A DNA stretch of 38,626 nucleotides from Blastococcus sp. (lineage in GTDB: Bacteria; Actinomycetota; Actinomycetes; Mycobacteriales; Geodermatophilaceae): positions 1 through 38,626 of the forward strand of contig JAOPWM010000006.1 in assembly GCA_025965695.1 (NCBI GenBank). The letters run 5' to 3'. Made by a program: the position numbers and the translations under genes. The notes below the pieces were generated by a model. The model had not been told where the DNA came from. It saw only the letters and a list, made by a program, of their open reading frames with translations, and made no database searches. Shown in pieces: positions 16,220 through 25,114 of this stretch (the first letter of the stretch is position 1; every line of letters starts with the position of its first letter).

Positions 16220-18778
16220 TCAGATGTGGGCGTCGGCGATGGCGTCGCGCTCCCGGGCCCGCAGCGCGCGAGCGATCCCGTCCCGGCCCTCGAAGATCAG
16301 CCGCCGCAGGGGAGGGGGCTGATCCTCGTCGGCCAGCCAGGCGTCGGCGGCCACGATCGTGCGCGGCTCGACGACCGGGGGGAACAGGTACTGGACGGCG
16401 TTCTTGGCGATCTCACCGGGCCGGCGGTCCCACAGCGGCCGGATGTCGGCGAAGTAGCGCTCGACGTACCCGGCGGTGAGCTTCCGCTGCGCCGGGTGCC
16501 AGAAGCCCAGCAGCATCGCCTCGTGCACCGCGTTGGGCACCCCGTCGTCGTGGAAGGCCCGCTGCCAGGTCTCCGCCTTCGACTCGGCCGTCGGGCGCAG
16601 GGCCCGCGCGGTGGCGGCCCGCCGCACACCGGTTGCGGTGGCGTCCCGCTCGGCCTCGGCGTCGATCTCGGCGTCACCCGCACCGCCGATGGCCACCAGC
16701 CCGGAGAGGAATGCCCACCGCGCGTCGGCGTCGACCTCCAGGCCCTCCAGGGTCCGCGACCCGTCGAGCAGCCCGCGCAGGACCTCGGCGTGCTCGTCGG
16801 TGCGGGCGGCGCTGGCGAAGGTGCGCGACCACTGCAGCTGCGCGTCGCTGCCGGCCGGCGCCGCCTCGAGTGAGGACAGCGCGTGGTCGGCGAGCATCGT
16901 CCAGCCGGTGGGCGCCCACGACGGGTCGGCGTAGGAGATCAGCGCGGTCTGCACGCGGGCGAGCAGGGACTGGACGACGCTGATCTCGGTCTCGGCGTCC
17001 ACGCCGGCGAGCACCAGCTGCACCCACTCCCGGGCGGGCAGCTCGGCGTCGCGGGTCATGTCCCAGGCGGCCGACCAGCACAGCGCCCGGGCCAGCGGGT
17101 CGGGAATGGCGCCGATCCGCGTGCGCAGGGTGGCCAGCGACCGCTCGTCGAGGCGCAGTTTGGCGTAGGTGAGGTCCTCGTCGTTGACCAGCACGAGGTC
17201 GGCCGCCGAGTGGCCGACGAGGTCGGGGACCTCGGTGCGCGCACCCGCGACGTCCAGCTCCACGCGGGAGGTGCGGGTGAGCCCGTCGGGTCCCTCGCTG
17301 TAGAGCCCGACCGCCAGCCGGTGGTTGCGCAGCACGGGGTGCTCGGGCACCGCCGTCTGCTCGATGGTGAAGCTTTCGTAGCGGCCGTCGTCGGTCAGCT
17401 CGAACACCGGGCGCAGGGTGTTGACCTGGCTGGTGCGCAGCCACTGGTCGACCCACTCCGACAGGTCGCGGCCCGAGCTCTCCTCGAGCGGCGCCAGCAG
17501 GTCGGCGAGCGTGGTGTTGCCGTACTCGTGCGTGCGGAAGTACTGCCGCACGCCGGCCAGGAACTCCTCCCGACCGACGTAGGCCACCAGCTGCTTGAGC
17601 ACCGAGGCGCCCTTGGCGTAGGTGATGCCGTCGAAGTTGACCTCGACCGCGGCCACATCGGGGATGTCCGCGGCGATGGGGTGTGTGGAGGGCAGCTGGT
17701 CCTGCGCGTAGGCCCAGGCCTTCTCGGTGTTGGCGAACGTCGTCCAGGCGGTCGTGTACTCGGTGGCCTCGGACTGGCAGAGCGTGCTGATGTAGGTCGC
17801 GAACGACTCGTTGAGCCACAGGTCGTCCCACCACCGCATGGTCACGAGGTCGCCGAACCACATGTGCGCGAGCTCGTGCAGAACCGTCTCGGCGCGCCGC
17901 TCGTAGCGGGCCCGGCTGACCTTCGACCGGAAGACGTAGTCCTCCAGGAAGGTCACCGCGCCGGCGTTCTCCATGGCCCCGGCGTTGAACTCCGGGACGA
18001 AGAGCTGGTCGTACTTGTCGAACGGGTACGGGTAGTCGAACACCCGGTGGAAGAAGTCGAAGCCCTGCTTGGTGACGCGGAACAGCTCGTCGGGGTCGAG
18101 GAACTTCGCCAGGGACGCCCGGCAGTAGAGGGCGAGCGGGATGCCCTCGTGGGAGTCGGTGACCTTGGCGTAGGGGCCGGCGATCAGCGCCACGAGGTAG
18201 GTCGAGATCCGCTTGGTCGGTTCGAAGTGGGCGAGCTGCGAGCCCCCGGGCCCGGCCTCGATCGTGCGGCCGCCGTTGTTGGAGATGACCTGCCAGTCGA
18301 ACGGCGCGACCACGTGCACCGTGACGGCGGCCTTCAGGTCGGGCTGGTCGAAGCAGGCGAACATCCGCTTCGCGTCCGCCGGCTCGAACTGGGTGTAGAG
18401 GTACACCTGTCCGTCCTCCGGGTCCTCGAAGCGGTGCAGGCCCTCGCCGCTGTTGGAGTACCGGCAGTCGGCGGTGACCACGAGCGTGTTCTTCTCGGCC
18501 AGGCCGGGCAGCGGCAGGCCGCCCTCCTCCGTGTAGCTGCTGAGGTCGAGCTCGACCCCGTTGAGGGTCGCCGAGTGCACCGTCTCGGCGACCAGGTCGA
18601 TGAAGGTGTCCGCGCCGGTCCGGCGGCTGGTGAACTCGACGGTGGTGACCGACCGGAACGTGCTCACCCCAGGGTGGCCGGCTCCGTCGGTGACGTCGAG
18701 CTGCAGGTCATAGCCCTGGACGGCGAGAAGATCGGCGCGCGCGGCGGCGTCGGTGCGGGTGAGATTAGGTACGGACAC
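16220..18778 (-). CDS. pepN: Aminopeptidase N (M1 zinc metallopeptidase)
   Basis: An 852-residue cytosolic aminopeptidase removing N-terminal residues from peptides. The exopeptidase motif GAMENAG and the zinc site HELAH...NESFA (His301, Glu302, His305, Glu324) are intact, followed by the ERAP1-like C-terminal helical domain. Length fits actinobacterial PepN (about 850-870). The frame is open 34 codons further up, but GTG 18778 starts the conserved VPNLTRTDAAARA segment and has GGAAAG upstream. It is divergent from the nitroreductase-like gene across 150 bases. M. tuberculosis pepN (Rv2467) has the same two neighbours. Confidence 0.96.
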   Translation of the reverse strand: MSVPNLTRTDAAARADLLAVQGYDLQLDVTDGAGHPGVSTFRSVTTVEFTSRRTGADTFIDLVAETVHSATLNGVELDLSSYTEEGGLPLPGLAEKNTLVVTADCRYSNSGEGLHRFEDPEDGQVYLYTQFEPADAKRMFACFDQPDLKAAVTVHVVAPFDWQVISNNGGRTIEAGPGGSQLAHFEPTKRISTYLVALIAGPYAKVTDSHEGIPLALYCRASLAKFLDPDELFRVTKQGFDFFHRVFDYPYPFDKYDQLFVPEFNAGAMENAGAVTFLEDYVFRSKVSRARYERRAETVLHELAHMWFGDLVTMRWWDDLWLNESFATYISTLCQSEATEYTTAWTTFANTEKAWAYAQDQLPSTHPIAADIPDVAAVEVNFDGITYAKGASVLKQLVAYVGREEFLAGVRQYFRTHEYGNTTLADLLAPLEESSGRDLSEWVDQWLRTSQVNTLRPVFELTDDGRYESFTIEQTAVPEHPVLRNHRLAVGLYSEGPDGLTRTSRVELDVAGARTEVPDLVGHSAADLVLVNDEDLTYAKLRLDERSLATLRTRIGAIPDPLARALCWSAAWDMTRDAELPAREWVQLVLAGVDAETEISVVQSLLARVQTALISYADPSWAPTGWTMLADHALSSLEAAPAGSDAQLQWSRTFASAARTDEHAEVLRGLLDGSRTLEGLEVDADARWAFLSGLVAIGGAGDAEIDAEAERDATATGVRRAATARALRPTAESKAETWQRAFHDDGVPNAVHEAMLLGFWHPAQRKLTAGYVERYFADIRPLWDRRPGEIAKNAVQYLFPPVVEPRTIVAADAWLADEDQPPPLRRLIFEGRDGIARALRARERDAIADAHI

Positions 18779-18932
18779 GCCCGAAAGCTTTCCATGAGGG
18801 GACGACGCTCCCGTCGGTGCTCCACAGCAGAGGTCTGCCGGTGGGCGGGAACAACCCGATAGCGATCCGGATTTGCACAAGCAGCAGGCTCGGCGCGATC
18901 AGCCGGGCCGACGAGTTCCGGAGGATCGATTC

Positions 18933-19598
18933 ATGACCGAGGCAGTGCAGAGCGCCCCCACCAAGGCCCGCGTGGACTTCTGGTTCGACCCGCTGTGCCC
19001 GTGGGCCTGGCTCACCAGCCGCTGGGTGCTCGAGGCCGCCAAGGTGCGCGACCTCGACCTGCACTGGCATGTCATGTCGCTGGCCGTGCTCAACCGGGGC
19101 CGTGACCTGACGCCGGACTACCAGGAGATGATGGCCAAGGCCATCGGTCCCGTGCGTGTGGCGATCGCTGCCGCGGAGAAGCACGGCGACGAGGTTCTCG
19201 GCGACCTGTACACGGCCATGGGCACGCTCCGGCACCACGAGAAGCTCGAGATCGAGAACATCATCGCCCCGGCGCTCGAGCGCGTGGGTCTGCCGGCCGA
19301 GCTGGCCGAGGCGGCCACCTCGACCGAGTACGACGCCGCGCTCGAGAAGAGCCACCACGAGGGCATGGACCCCGTGGGCGAGGACGTCGGCACCCCGGTC
19401 ATGCACATCGACGGCGTCGCGTTCTTCGGCCCGGTGATCAGCAAGGTGCCGACCGGTGAGGACGCCGGCAAGGCCTTCGACGGCGCCGTCCTGCTCGCCA
19501 ACCTGCCCGACTTCTGGGAGCTCAAGCGCACCCGGACGGCCGGGCCGGACATGGACTCGGTGCCCGCGGACGCGCTGGAGCTCACCCGCCGCCGCTGA
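18933..19598 (+). CDS. DsbA-family protein, mycothiol-dependent nitroreductase (Rv2466c) homologue with CPWA motif
   Basis: A 221-residue thioredoxin-fold protein with an inserted helical domain. The opening [16 protein letters not shown] and [13 protein letters not shown] are diagnostic of the Rv2466c family, which uses mycothiol to reduce disulfides and nitro-compounds in the cytosol. Here the motif is Cys22-Pro-Trp-Ala25: the second cysteine is absent, and Cys22 is the only cysteine in the protein, so only a monothiol (mycothiol-linked) mechanism is possible. ATG 18933 has GGAGG about 8 bases upstream; the frame extends 20 codons further but without conservation. The same divergent pair with pepN exists in mycobacteria, where the gene is controlled by SigH. 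Copy 2 of the palindromic repeat follows the stop codon. Confidence 0.87.
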   Translation: MTEAVQSAPTKARVDFWFDPLCPWAWLTSRWVLEAAKVRDLDLHWHVMSLAVLNRGRDLTPDYQEMMAKAIGPVRVAIAAAEKHGDEVLGDLYTAMGTLRHHEKLEIENIIAPALERVGLPAELAEAATSTEYDAALEKSHHEGMDPVGEDVGTPVMHIDGVAFFGPVISKVPTGEDAGKAFDGAVLLANLPDFWELKRTRTAGPDMDSVPADALELTRRR

Positions 19599-19601
19599 AA
19601 G

Positions 19602-19658
19602 AGGGCCCCGCTGCCCCCCGCCACTCGCAGGCTCGCGGCGGGTCCCTGCAGCGGGGCC
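19602..19658. repeat. 57-bp palindromic dispersed repeat, copy 2 (probable terminator)
   Basis: Begins 4 bases after the nitroreductase stop codon. The outer arms GGCCCCGCTGC / GCAGCGGGGCC pair perfectly, with an inner CCCGCC / GGCGGG stem. It is the inverted counterpart of 16160-16216. It lacks a T run, but its position after a stop codon fits termination. Confidence 0.75.
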
Positions 19659-19683
19659 GAGACGGGGGCGGCATGCTGTCGCG

Positions 19684-20439
19684 GTGCCGCACCCCGAACG
19701 TCAGCGCATCCTGATCTCCGGCGCCAGCACCGGTCTGGGCGCGGGCATGGCCCGCCGCTTCGCGGCCATGGGCCGCGACCTGGCGCTGGCCGCCCGTCGC
19801 ACCGACCTCCTCGAGTCGCTCCAGAAGGAGTTGCTGGCTGCCCACCCCGGCATCCGGGTGACGACGGCGGCGCTGGACGTCGACGACCCCGACGCGGTGG
19901 CCCGCGTGATCCCCGAGCTGGCCGACCGGCTGGGCGGCCTGGACCGGGTGATCGTCAACGCCGGCATCGGCAAGGGCGCCTCGATCGGCACCGGCAAAGC
20001 GTGGGCCAACCGCGCCACGCTGGCCACCAACGTGCTCGGCTCGCACGCGCAGTGCGAGGCGGCGATGGAGCTCTTCCGCGCCCAGGGCGCCGGGCATCTC
20101 GTGCTGATCTCCTCCGTCGCGTCCATCCGGGGCATGCGCGGCACCCGGACGGCCTACGGCGCCAGCAAGGCCGCCCTCAACGCGCTCGCGGAAGGGATCC
20201 GCTCCGACGTCCTCGGTTCGCAGATCACGGTGTCGGCGATCCTGCCCGGCTTCATCGAGACCGACATCAACGTTGGCCGCCGGGGTCCGCTGACCGTCGG
20301 ACTCGACAAGGGCGTGAAGGCGCTGGTCGAGGTCATCGAGCGCGAGCCGGTGCGCGGCTACGTACCCGAGTGGCCGTGGCGACCGGTCGCCGGACTCCTG
20401 CGGGTTCTGCCGCTCTCGGTGGTCCGCCGCTTCACCTGA
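19684..20439 (+). CDS. SDR family NAD(P)-dependent oxidoreductase
   Basis: A 251-residue classical short-chain dehydrogenase/reductase. The cofactor loop is SGASTGLG (12-19), followed by the DVDD and NAG (92-94) motifs; catalytic Ser143/144 (LISSVAS), Tyr158 and Lys162 (YGASK) are present. The Ala-Ala-Arg-Arg after beta-2 (residues 36-39) points to NADP rather than NAD. The GTG start at 19684 is chosen because the fold begins at once; the frame extends upstream into the previous gene without meaning. There is no clear ribosome site. Its stop codon is 1 base from the stop of the convergent DUF429 gene. The substrate is unknown. Confidence 0.88.
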   Translation: MPHPERQRILISGASTGLGAGMARRFAAMGRDLALAARRTDLLESLQKELLAAHPGIRVTTAALDVDDPDAVARVIPELADRLGGLDRVIVNAGIGKGASIGTGKAWANRATLATNVLGSHAQCEAAMELFRAQGAGHLVLISSVASIRGMRGTRTAYGASKAALNALAEGIRSDVLGSQITVSAILPGFIETDINVGRRGPLTVGLDKGVKALVEVIEREPVRGYVPEWPWRPVAGLLRVLPLSVVRRFT

Positions 20440-20440
20440 C

Positions 20441-21118
20441 CTACCAGGAGATGCGCATCGGACGGCCCAGCCGATCGACCGCGCCGTCCCCGACGGTCTC
20501 GGCCACCCCGTCGGCCAGCCGTCGGGCCGACCACGCCGCGGCACAGGCGTCCAGCGCGTCGATCGCCGGTACCCGCAGTGGCGCCGAGAGCAGGGCGTCA
20601 TCGACGTCCATGACGCGACGGAGCGCGGCCAGTCGCTGGGCCATGCCCCGAGCGGTGACCTTGGGGTCGCGGACCCGCGGATCGAGCGTGCGGAAGGCGA
20701 GCTCGGGGTGCACCTCGTGGACGTGGTCCAGTGGCGGGTCGCCCAGCGCCTCGTCGAGGGAGCGGATGGCCTTCACCAGCTGGAAGGCCTGCGCGGACGG
20801 CGCTCGCGGAGGAGTCGTCGACGCCCTGGACAGCGCTCGAGCCTCGGCGTAGTCGTCCGTGGCGAGCACCGCTCGTACCGGCGTGGGGAACACCGAGCTA
20901 CCCGCCCCCAGGCCGCGCAGCCGGAGCCGGGCCTCGTCGTCGCACCTGCGGGCGGCGTTCTCCGGCAGGCCGATGGGCATGTCGATGCCGATGACGTCGA
21001 CGCCCGGCACGGCGAGGACGGCGGCGACATCGGGCAGCGCCAGCAGGGTGACGGTCCGGCCGTTCATCAGGGCGCCGACCCAGGCCCCGCGCCAGCCGTC
21101 GACTCCCAGGACAGCCAT
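20441..21118 (-). CDS. DUF429 family protein (RNase H-like fold), function unknown
   Basis: A 225-residue cytosolic protein of the DUF429 family. The N-terminal VLGVDGWRGAWVGA and IGIDMPIGLPE blocks carry the paired Asp residues of an RNase H/actin-like fold, and HEVHPELAFR and DALDACAAAWSA complete the family pattern. No biochemical function is established. The gene is divergent from rpiB with only 26 bases between starts, so the two promoters must overlap or one must lie within the other gene. It ends tail-to-tail with the SDR gene. Confidence 0.8.
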   Translation of the reverse strand: MAVLGVDGWRGAWVGALMNGRTVTLLALPDVAAVLAVPGVDVIGIDMPIGLPENAARRCDDEARLRLRGLGAGSSVFPTPVRAVLATDDYAEARALSRASTTPPRAPSAQAFQLVKAIRSLDEALGDPPLDHVHEVHPELAFRTLDPRVRDPKVTARGMAQRLAALRRVMDVDDALLSAPLRVPAIDALDACAAAWSARRLADGVAETVGDGAVDRLGRPMRISW

Positions 21119-21144
21119 CCCGGCAGCCTGTCAGACTTGCCGCC

Positions 21145-21636
21145 ATGCGCGTCTTCGTCGGGACCGACCACGCCGGCCTGGAGTTCAAGCAGCACCTGAA
21201 GCAGGCGCTGGCTGCCGCCGGCCACGAGCCGGTCGACTGCGGTGCGTTCGAGTACGACGCCCAGGACGACTACCCGCCGTTCTGCTTCGAGGTGGGGGAG
21301 CGGACCGTGGCCGAGCCCGGCACCCTCGGCGTCGTCATCGGTGGATCGGGCAACGGTGAGCAGATCGCCGCCAACAAGGTGCCCGGCGTCCGGGCCGCGC
21401 TCGTCTGGAACACCTCGACCGCGCAGCTCGCGCGGCAGCACAACGATGCGAACGTCGTGGCCATCGGGGCGCGCCAGCACTCCGACGAGGAGGCCACCGA
21501 GCTGGTGCTGGAGTTCCTGCGGACGCCGTTCAGCGGTGACGAGCGGCACGCCCGCCGGATCGGCCTGATCAGTGACTACGAGCGTGACCGGCACCGCCCG
21601 GCCGGGGGTCTGCCGACGCGTTCGCCCGCGCGGTGA
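21145..21636 (+). CDS. rpiB: Ribose-5-phosphate isomerase B
   Basis: A 163-residue RpiB interconverting ribose-5-phosphate and ribulose-5-phosphate in the pentose phosphate pathway. Motifs TDHAGLEFK, the anion loop GGSGNGEQIAANK and RQHNDANVVAIGAR are all present. In the GSGNGE loop Glu72 occupies the position of the general base in mycobacterial-type RpiB, instead of the Cys of E. coli RpiB. Length is usual (about 160). ATG 21145 lies 7 bases after CAGACT and without a ribosome site, so the message may be leaderless. It ends 6 bases from the convergent Eis-like gene. Recalled homologue Rv2465c, next to the nitroreductase in mycobacteria. Confidence 0.95.
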   Translation: MRVFVGTDHAGLEFKQHLKQALAAAGHEPVDCGAFEYDAQDDYPPFCFEVGERTVAEPGTLGVVIGGSGNGEQIAANKVPGVRAALVWNTSTAQLARQHNDANVVAIGARQHSDEEATELVLEFLRTPFSGDERHARRIGLISDYERDRHRPAGGLPTRSPAR

Positions 21637-21642
21637 TTCCCG

Positions 21643-22887
21643 CTAGAACTCCTCCGGGCACCACGGGGTGACCGGCCAGGAGAACGCCGTCGACGCGAGC
21701 GTGACCGCCCCGGGGCTGACCTCGGTCACCCGTCCGGCCGCCTGGAGGGTGGCCAGCGACGTGCCCCCGAGGTAGGCCGCCGACAGCTCCTCTGTGCCGA
21801 GGGCGAGATCGGGGTCGCGGTCGGTACGCCCGCAGTAGCCGCCCGCGGGGTGCCCGGACAGCCGCCAGCGGCCGGCGTTCCAGGGACAGAACTCGTCCCG
21901 CACCTCGATCACCAGGTCGATCGGCGCGGGGTAGCGGCGGGCGGCAAGGGCGCGGTCGACGTCGACCAGCCGCACCCAGAGGGCGTCCACCGGCCGGCTG
22001 TTGAGGGCACGGCCGTCGGTGACGAGCTGCCGCAGCGGGTCATCGGCCGACGCCAGCGGTGCCCGCAGCCCGCGGACCAGGTCGACCGACAGCAGCACCT
22101 TCCACAACGACGCGTACGCCGGGGTGCTGAGGGCCCGCACCTCCTCCACGGTCAGCGTGGAGTCCGGCTCGCCGCCGTCGGTCCAGCCCGCCTTCACCCG
22201 GTAGGCGGCGTACCCGGTGACCGTGCCGTCGGGCTCGGTGTGCAGCAGGAACCGGCGCGCGGTGGCCCCGTTCCGGTGTTCCGGGACGTCCTGGAGCAGG
22301 CGCCCCCACCAGTGCTCGTCACGCGCGAGGTTGCCCGGCACGAACCGGCGGACGGTCTCGTAGAGCGCGGCCGCCGCGGGCCGGTAGGTCTCCAGCGGGA
22401 CGACGTCGACCCGGCCGGATCCGAGGTCGATGTCGGGCCGCAGCCGCAGCCGCTCGGTGCGGCCGCTGAGCCCCCCGCGAAAGGTGGCCGGTGCGTAGCC
22501 GAACCGGCCGTAGATCGGGTACTCCGCCGCCCAGAGCGCGGCGACCGGCTCGCGTTCCTGCTCGTGCATCTCGGTCAGCTGGCGACGCATGATCGACGTC
22601 AGCACGCCTCGCCTGCGGTGGGTCGGCGCGACCGTCACCCAGGTGATCCCGGCGCACGGGACGACGGCGCCCGGCACCGTGAGGGACCGGCTGTAGATGC
22701 CGGAGGTGGCGACGAGGCGGTCGCCGTCCCACAACCCCAGTGACCGGTCGAGCTCGGCGACCGGCGGGGGAGTGTCGAGGTAGGGACCGGAGGGTGTCTC
22801 GCCGAACGCCCCCGCCATGGCCTGGAGGAACTCGGGCCACTCCTCGGGAGTAGCGGGGCGCAGCTGGAGAGCGGGATCGTCGGCCAC
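21643..22887 (-). CDS. GNAT N-acetyltransferase, Eis family
   Basis: A 414-residue Eis-type protein: two GNAT domains followed by a sterol-carrier-like domain. The acetyl-CoA loop is VTVAPTHRRRGVLTS, the presumed general-acid Tyr is in YPIYGRFGYAPAT, and the chain ends in Phe, whose terminal carboxylate acts as a catalytic base in M. tuberculosis Eis. The family acetylates amines, including aminoglycosides and lysines, but the native substrate here is unknown. The start is uncertain: GTG 22887, or GTG 22908 which overlaps GGAGGTG. It is next to, and on the same strand as, the response regulator, but its start is about 50 bases downstream of that gene's stop codon, so read-through from the regulator is possible. 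Confidence 0.88.
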   Translation of the reverse strand: MADDPALQLRPATPEEWPEFLQAMAGAFGETPSGPYLDTPPPVAELDRSLGLWDGDRLVATSGIYSRSLTVPGAVVPCAGITWVTVAPTHRRRGVLTSIMRRQLTEMHEQEREPVAALWAAEYPIYGRFGYAPATFRGGLSGRTERLRLRPDIDLGSGRVDVVPLETYRPAAAALYETVRRFVPGNLARDEHWWGRLLQDVPEHRNGATARRFLLHTEPDGTVTGYAAYRVKAGWTDGGEPDSTLTVEEVRALSTPAYASLWKVLLSVDLVRGLRAPLASADDPLRQLVTDGRALNSRPVDALWVRLVDVDRALAARRYPAPIDLVIEVRDEFCPWNAGRWRLSGHPAGGYCGRTDRDPDLALGTEELSAAYLGGTSLATLQAAGRVTEVSPGAVTLASTAFSWPVTPWCPEEF

Positions 22888-22935
22888 GGAGGAATGTCTA
22901 CCGGGCACCTCCGACGGCCGGCCACCGAGTTCAGG

Positions 22936-23580
22936 TCAGCCGCGCAGATGGGCCAGCGTCGCCATCACCCGGCGGTGCTGGTCCTCGTCCTGGGCGAGTC
23001 CGAGCTTCGCGAAGATGTGCTGGGTGTGCTTCTCCACGGCTCCGGGCGTCACCACCAGCGTCCGCGCGATCGCGGTGTTCGAGTGCCCCTCCGCGATCAG
23101 GCCCAGCACCTCCCGCTCCCGCGGGGTCAGCCGGCGCACCGGGTCGTCAGCGCGGCGCCGGGCGAACAGCTGGGCGACCACCTGCGGGTCGAGCACCGTC
23201 CCGCCGCTGACGACGTCCTCCAGTGCGGTCAGGAACGAGTCGACGTCGGCCACCCGGTCCTTGAGCAGGTGGCCGACGCCGCCCGCGCCGTCCGCCAGCA
23301 ACTCGTCGGCGTAGGCGACCTCGACGTACTGCGAGAGCACCAGCACCGCCGTCCCGGGGACGGCCTGCCGCGCGTCGACCGCCGCCCGCAGCCCTTCGTC
23401 GGTGTGCGTCGGGGGCATCCGGACATCGACGACGGCGACGTCCGGGCGGTGCTCGCGTACCGCCCGGACCAGCGAGGGGCCGTCCGCGACCGCGGCGACC
23501 ACCTCGGTGCCGGCCTCCTCGAGCAGCCTGACCAGGCCCTCCCGGAGGAGGACCGAGTCCTCGGCCAGGATCACCCGCAC
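22936..23580 (-). CDS. NarL/LuxR-family response regulator
   Basis: A 214-residue two-component regulator. The receiver domain has acidic pocket AEDS (6-9), phospho-acceptor Asp52 (VVDVRMP) and Lys107 (LLKDRV); the C-terminal LuxR helix-turn-helix is LTPREREVL to HIFAKLGL (about 147-191). GTG 23580 is chosen as it begins the beta-1 strand VRVILAEDS; longer readings are out of frame with any conservation. The start overlaps the 3' end of the kinase gene by 10 bases, so they form one operon. Targets are unknown; the kinase partner is frameshifted in this sequence. Confidence 0.92.
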   Translation of the reverse strand: MRVILAEDSVLLREGLVRLLEEAGTEVVAAVADGPSLVRAVREHRPDVAVVDVRMPPTHTDEGLRAAVDARQAVPGTAVLVLSQYVEVAYADELLADGAGGVGHLLKDRVADVDSFLTALEDVVSGGTVLDPQVVAQLFARRRADDPVRRLTPREREVLGLIAEGHSNTAIARTLVVTPGAVEKHTQHIFAKLGLAQDEDQHRRVMATLAHLRG

Positions 23581-24880
23581 GGCAGCTCCGCGGTGAGCCG
23601 CGTGGGGCCGCCGCGGGGACTGTCGACGGTCAGTTCGCCGTCCACCGCGAGCAGCCGGTGGGTGAGCGCGGACAGGCCGTGTCCCGGAGCGAGCACCGCA
23701 CCGCCGCTGCCGTCGTCCTCCACCGCGACCCGCAGCCGTTCGCCGGTGCACCGGACCTCGACCCGGCAGGTGGTCGCGTCGCTGTGCTTTGCCACGTTGG
23801 CCAGCGCCTCGCTGACGACGAAGTAGGCGGAGTTCTCGGTGACCGGCGCCAGCCGCTCGGTCGGTAGGTCGACGGCCAGGTCAACCGGGACCGGTGAGCG
23901 GGCGGTGATCGCGGCGAGGGCGGCGGCCAGCCCGCGGTCGGCGAGCACCGGTGGGGCGATGCCGCGGGACAGGGCGCGCAGGTCCTCGAGGGTCTCCCGA
24001 GCCAGCCCGGCCGCCTCACCGAGTGCCGTGCGGGCGGCCCCGGGGTCGCGCTCCATCTGCCGCTGGACCCGGGCGAGGTCGATGTTCAGCCGGACCAGCT
24101 GCTGCTGGGTCCGTCGTGGATGTCGCGCTCCAGCCGGCGCAGCGCCACCGCCTCGGCGGCGACGGCGGCGTTCCGGCCCTCGGTGAGCCGGCCGAGCTCG
24201 GCCTGGGTGGCCGCGCGGGAGCTCAGCAGCAGCCGGCCGACGGAGGCCTGCAGCAGGGCGACCCCGCGGACGACGAACGGCACGAGGACGGCGAAGACGA
24301 CGCCGATGACGGTGTAGAGGGCGATCCGCCGGCCCGCGGTGCTCTCGAGGCCGACGAGCTCGAGCAGGTCCTGGTTGTCGGTGCTCCGGGAGGCGTCGGG
24401 CAGCGCCCAGTCCCGGGCCCCGTAGGTGATGCCGCCCAGGGCGACCGACCAGAAGGTCACCGTGACGACGAACGAGAAGATCGCGACGGGGAACCGGACG
24501 ATCGCGTGCAGCGCGTCCAGCCATGCCTGCGGATCGCGCAGCGGAGTGGTCAGCCGCCGGACGGGTCGGCCCTCCGCCGGCAAGTAGGCCGGTGAGGGCA
24601 GCGGGCGGCGCAGGACGCTAGGCAGCCAGGCCCGCTCGACCCTGCGAAGTCCGCGTGCGGCGAGGAGGGTGGCCGCCAGTACGGCTACGCCCACCCATAC
24701 GACGAGCAACCCGGCGCCCAGGCTGAGACCGACGACGACCACGATGAATGCGGCGAGCGCGACGGGGAAGCTGACGAGGACGTAGCCGGTGTCGACGTCG
24801 AGCCGGCGGAACCGGCCGCGCGAGCGGGGCAGCGGGGTGGACGGGGCCACGACGGGGAGTACGAGGGTCTCTGCGGTCAT
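23571..24880 (-). pseudogene. Sensor histidine kinase with N-terminal sensor domain, broken by one-base frameshift
   Basis: The first frame (24880 down to about 24108) encodes a four-helix membrane sensor domain of the kind common in Streptomyces kinases (hydrophobic segments about residues 30-72 and 128-150, 188-210), then the HisKA_3 helix ending ERDIHDGP with phospho-acceptor His255. Immediately after it the frame changes: continuing requires one extra C in the run complementary to GGG at 24107-24109. In the next frame QQQLVRLNIDLARVQ, the N-box EALANVAKHS and G-box DDGSGGAVLAPGHGL follow to the stop at 23571. All catalytic parts are thus present, split by one missing base. It may be a recent inactivation or a base-call error in a homopolymer; no slippery heptamer supports programmed frameshifting. 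Confidence 0.85.
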
Positions 24881-25114
24881 GCCGTCGAGCCTGGCGCCGG
24901 GCGACGTCCGGACCCATCCCGCCGGCTGGTCGTTCGGGGTCGGGCCCGCCCGACTGTCGGCTGCTGGTCATCTCGGTCGCTGATGTTCCCGCACCGCCCC
25001 ACCGTGGTGTCCAGTTCCTTCACCCTTCCGGCCCCGACCGGGCGACCCGGGGCTCCCGAACTGTCGCCATCCTGTGGTGTGCTGACCGGCACATCGACCG
25101 GAGGAGTGGTCCAG
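24881..25114. other. Divergent intergenic region between kinase and sigma factor
   Basis: 234 bases holding the promoters of two divergent regulatory genes. It carries the ribosome site GGAGG before the sigma factor start. No operator, repeat or small gene could be recognised. Confidence 0.5.

Noticed and set aside
24100-24120. Programmed frameshifting in the sensor kinase
   Set aside because: No slippery heptamer in register and no downstream pseudoknot seen; a missing base in a homopolymer is simpler.
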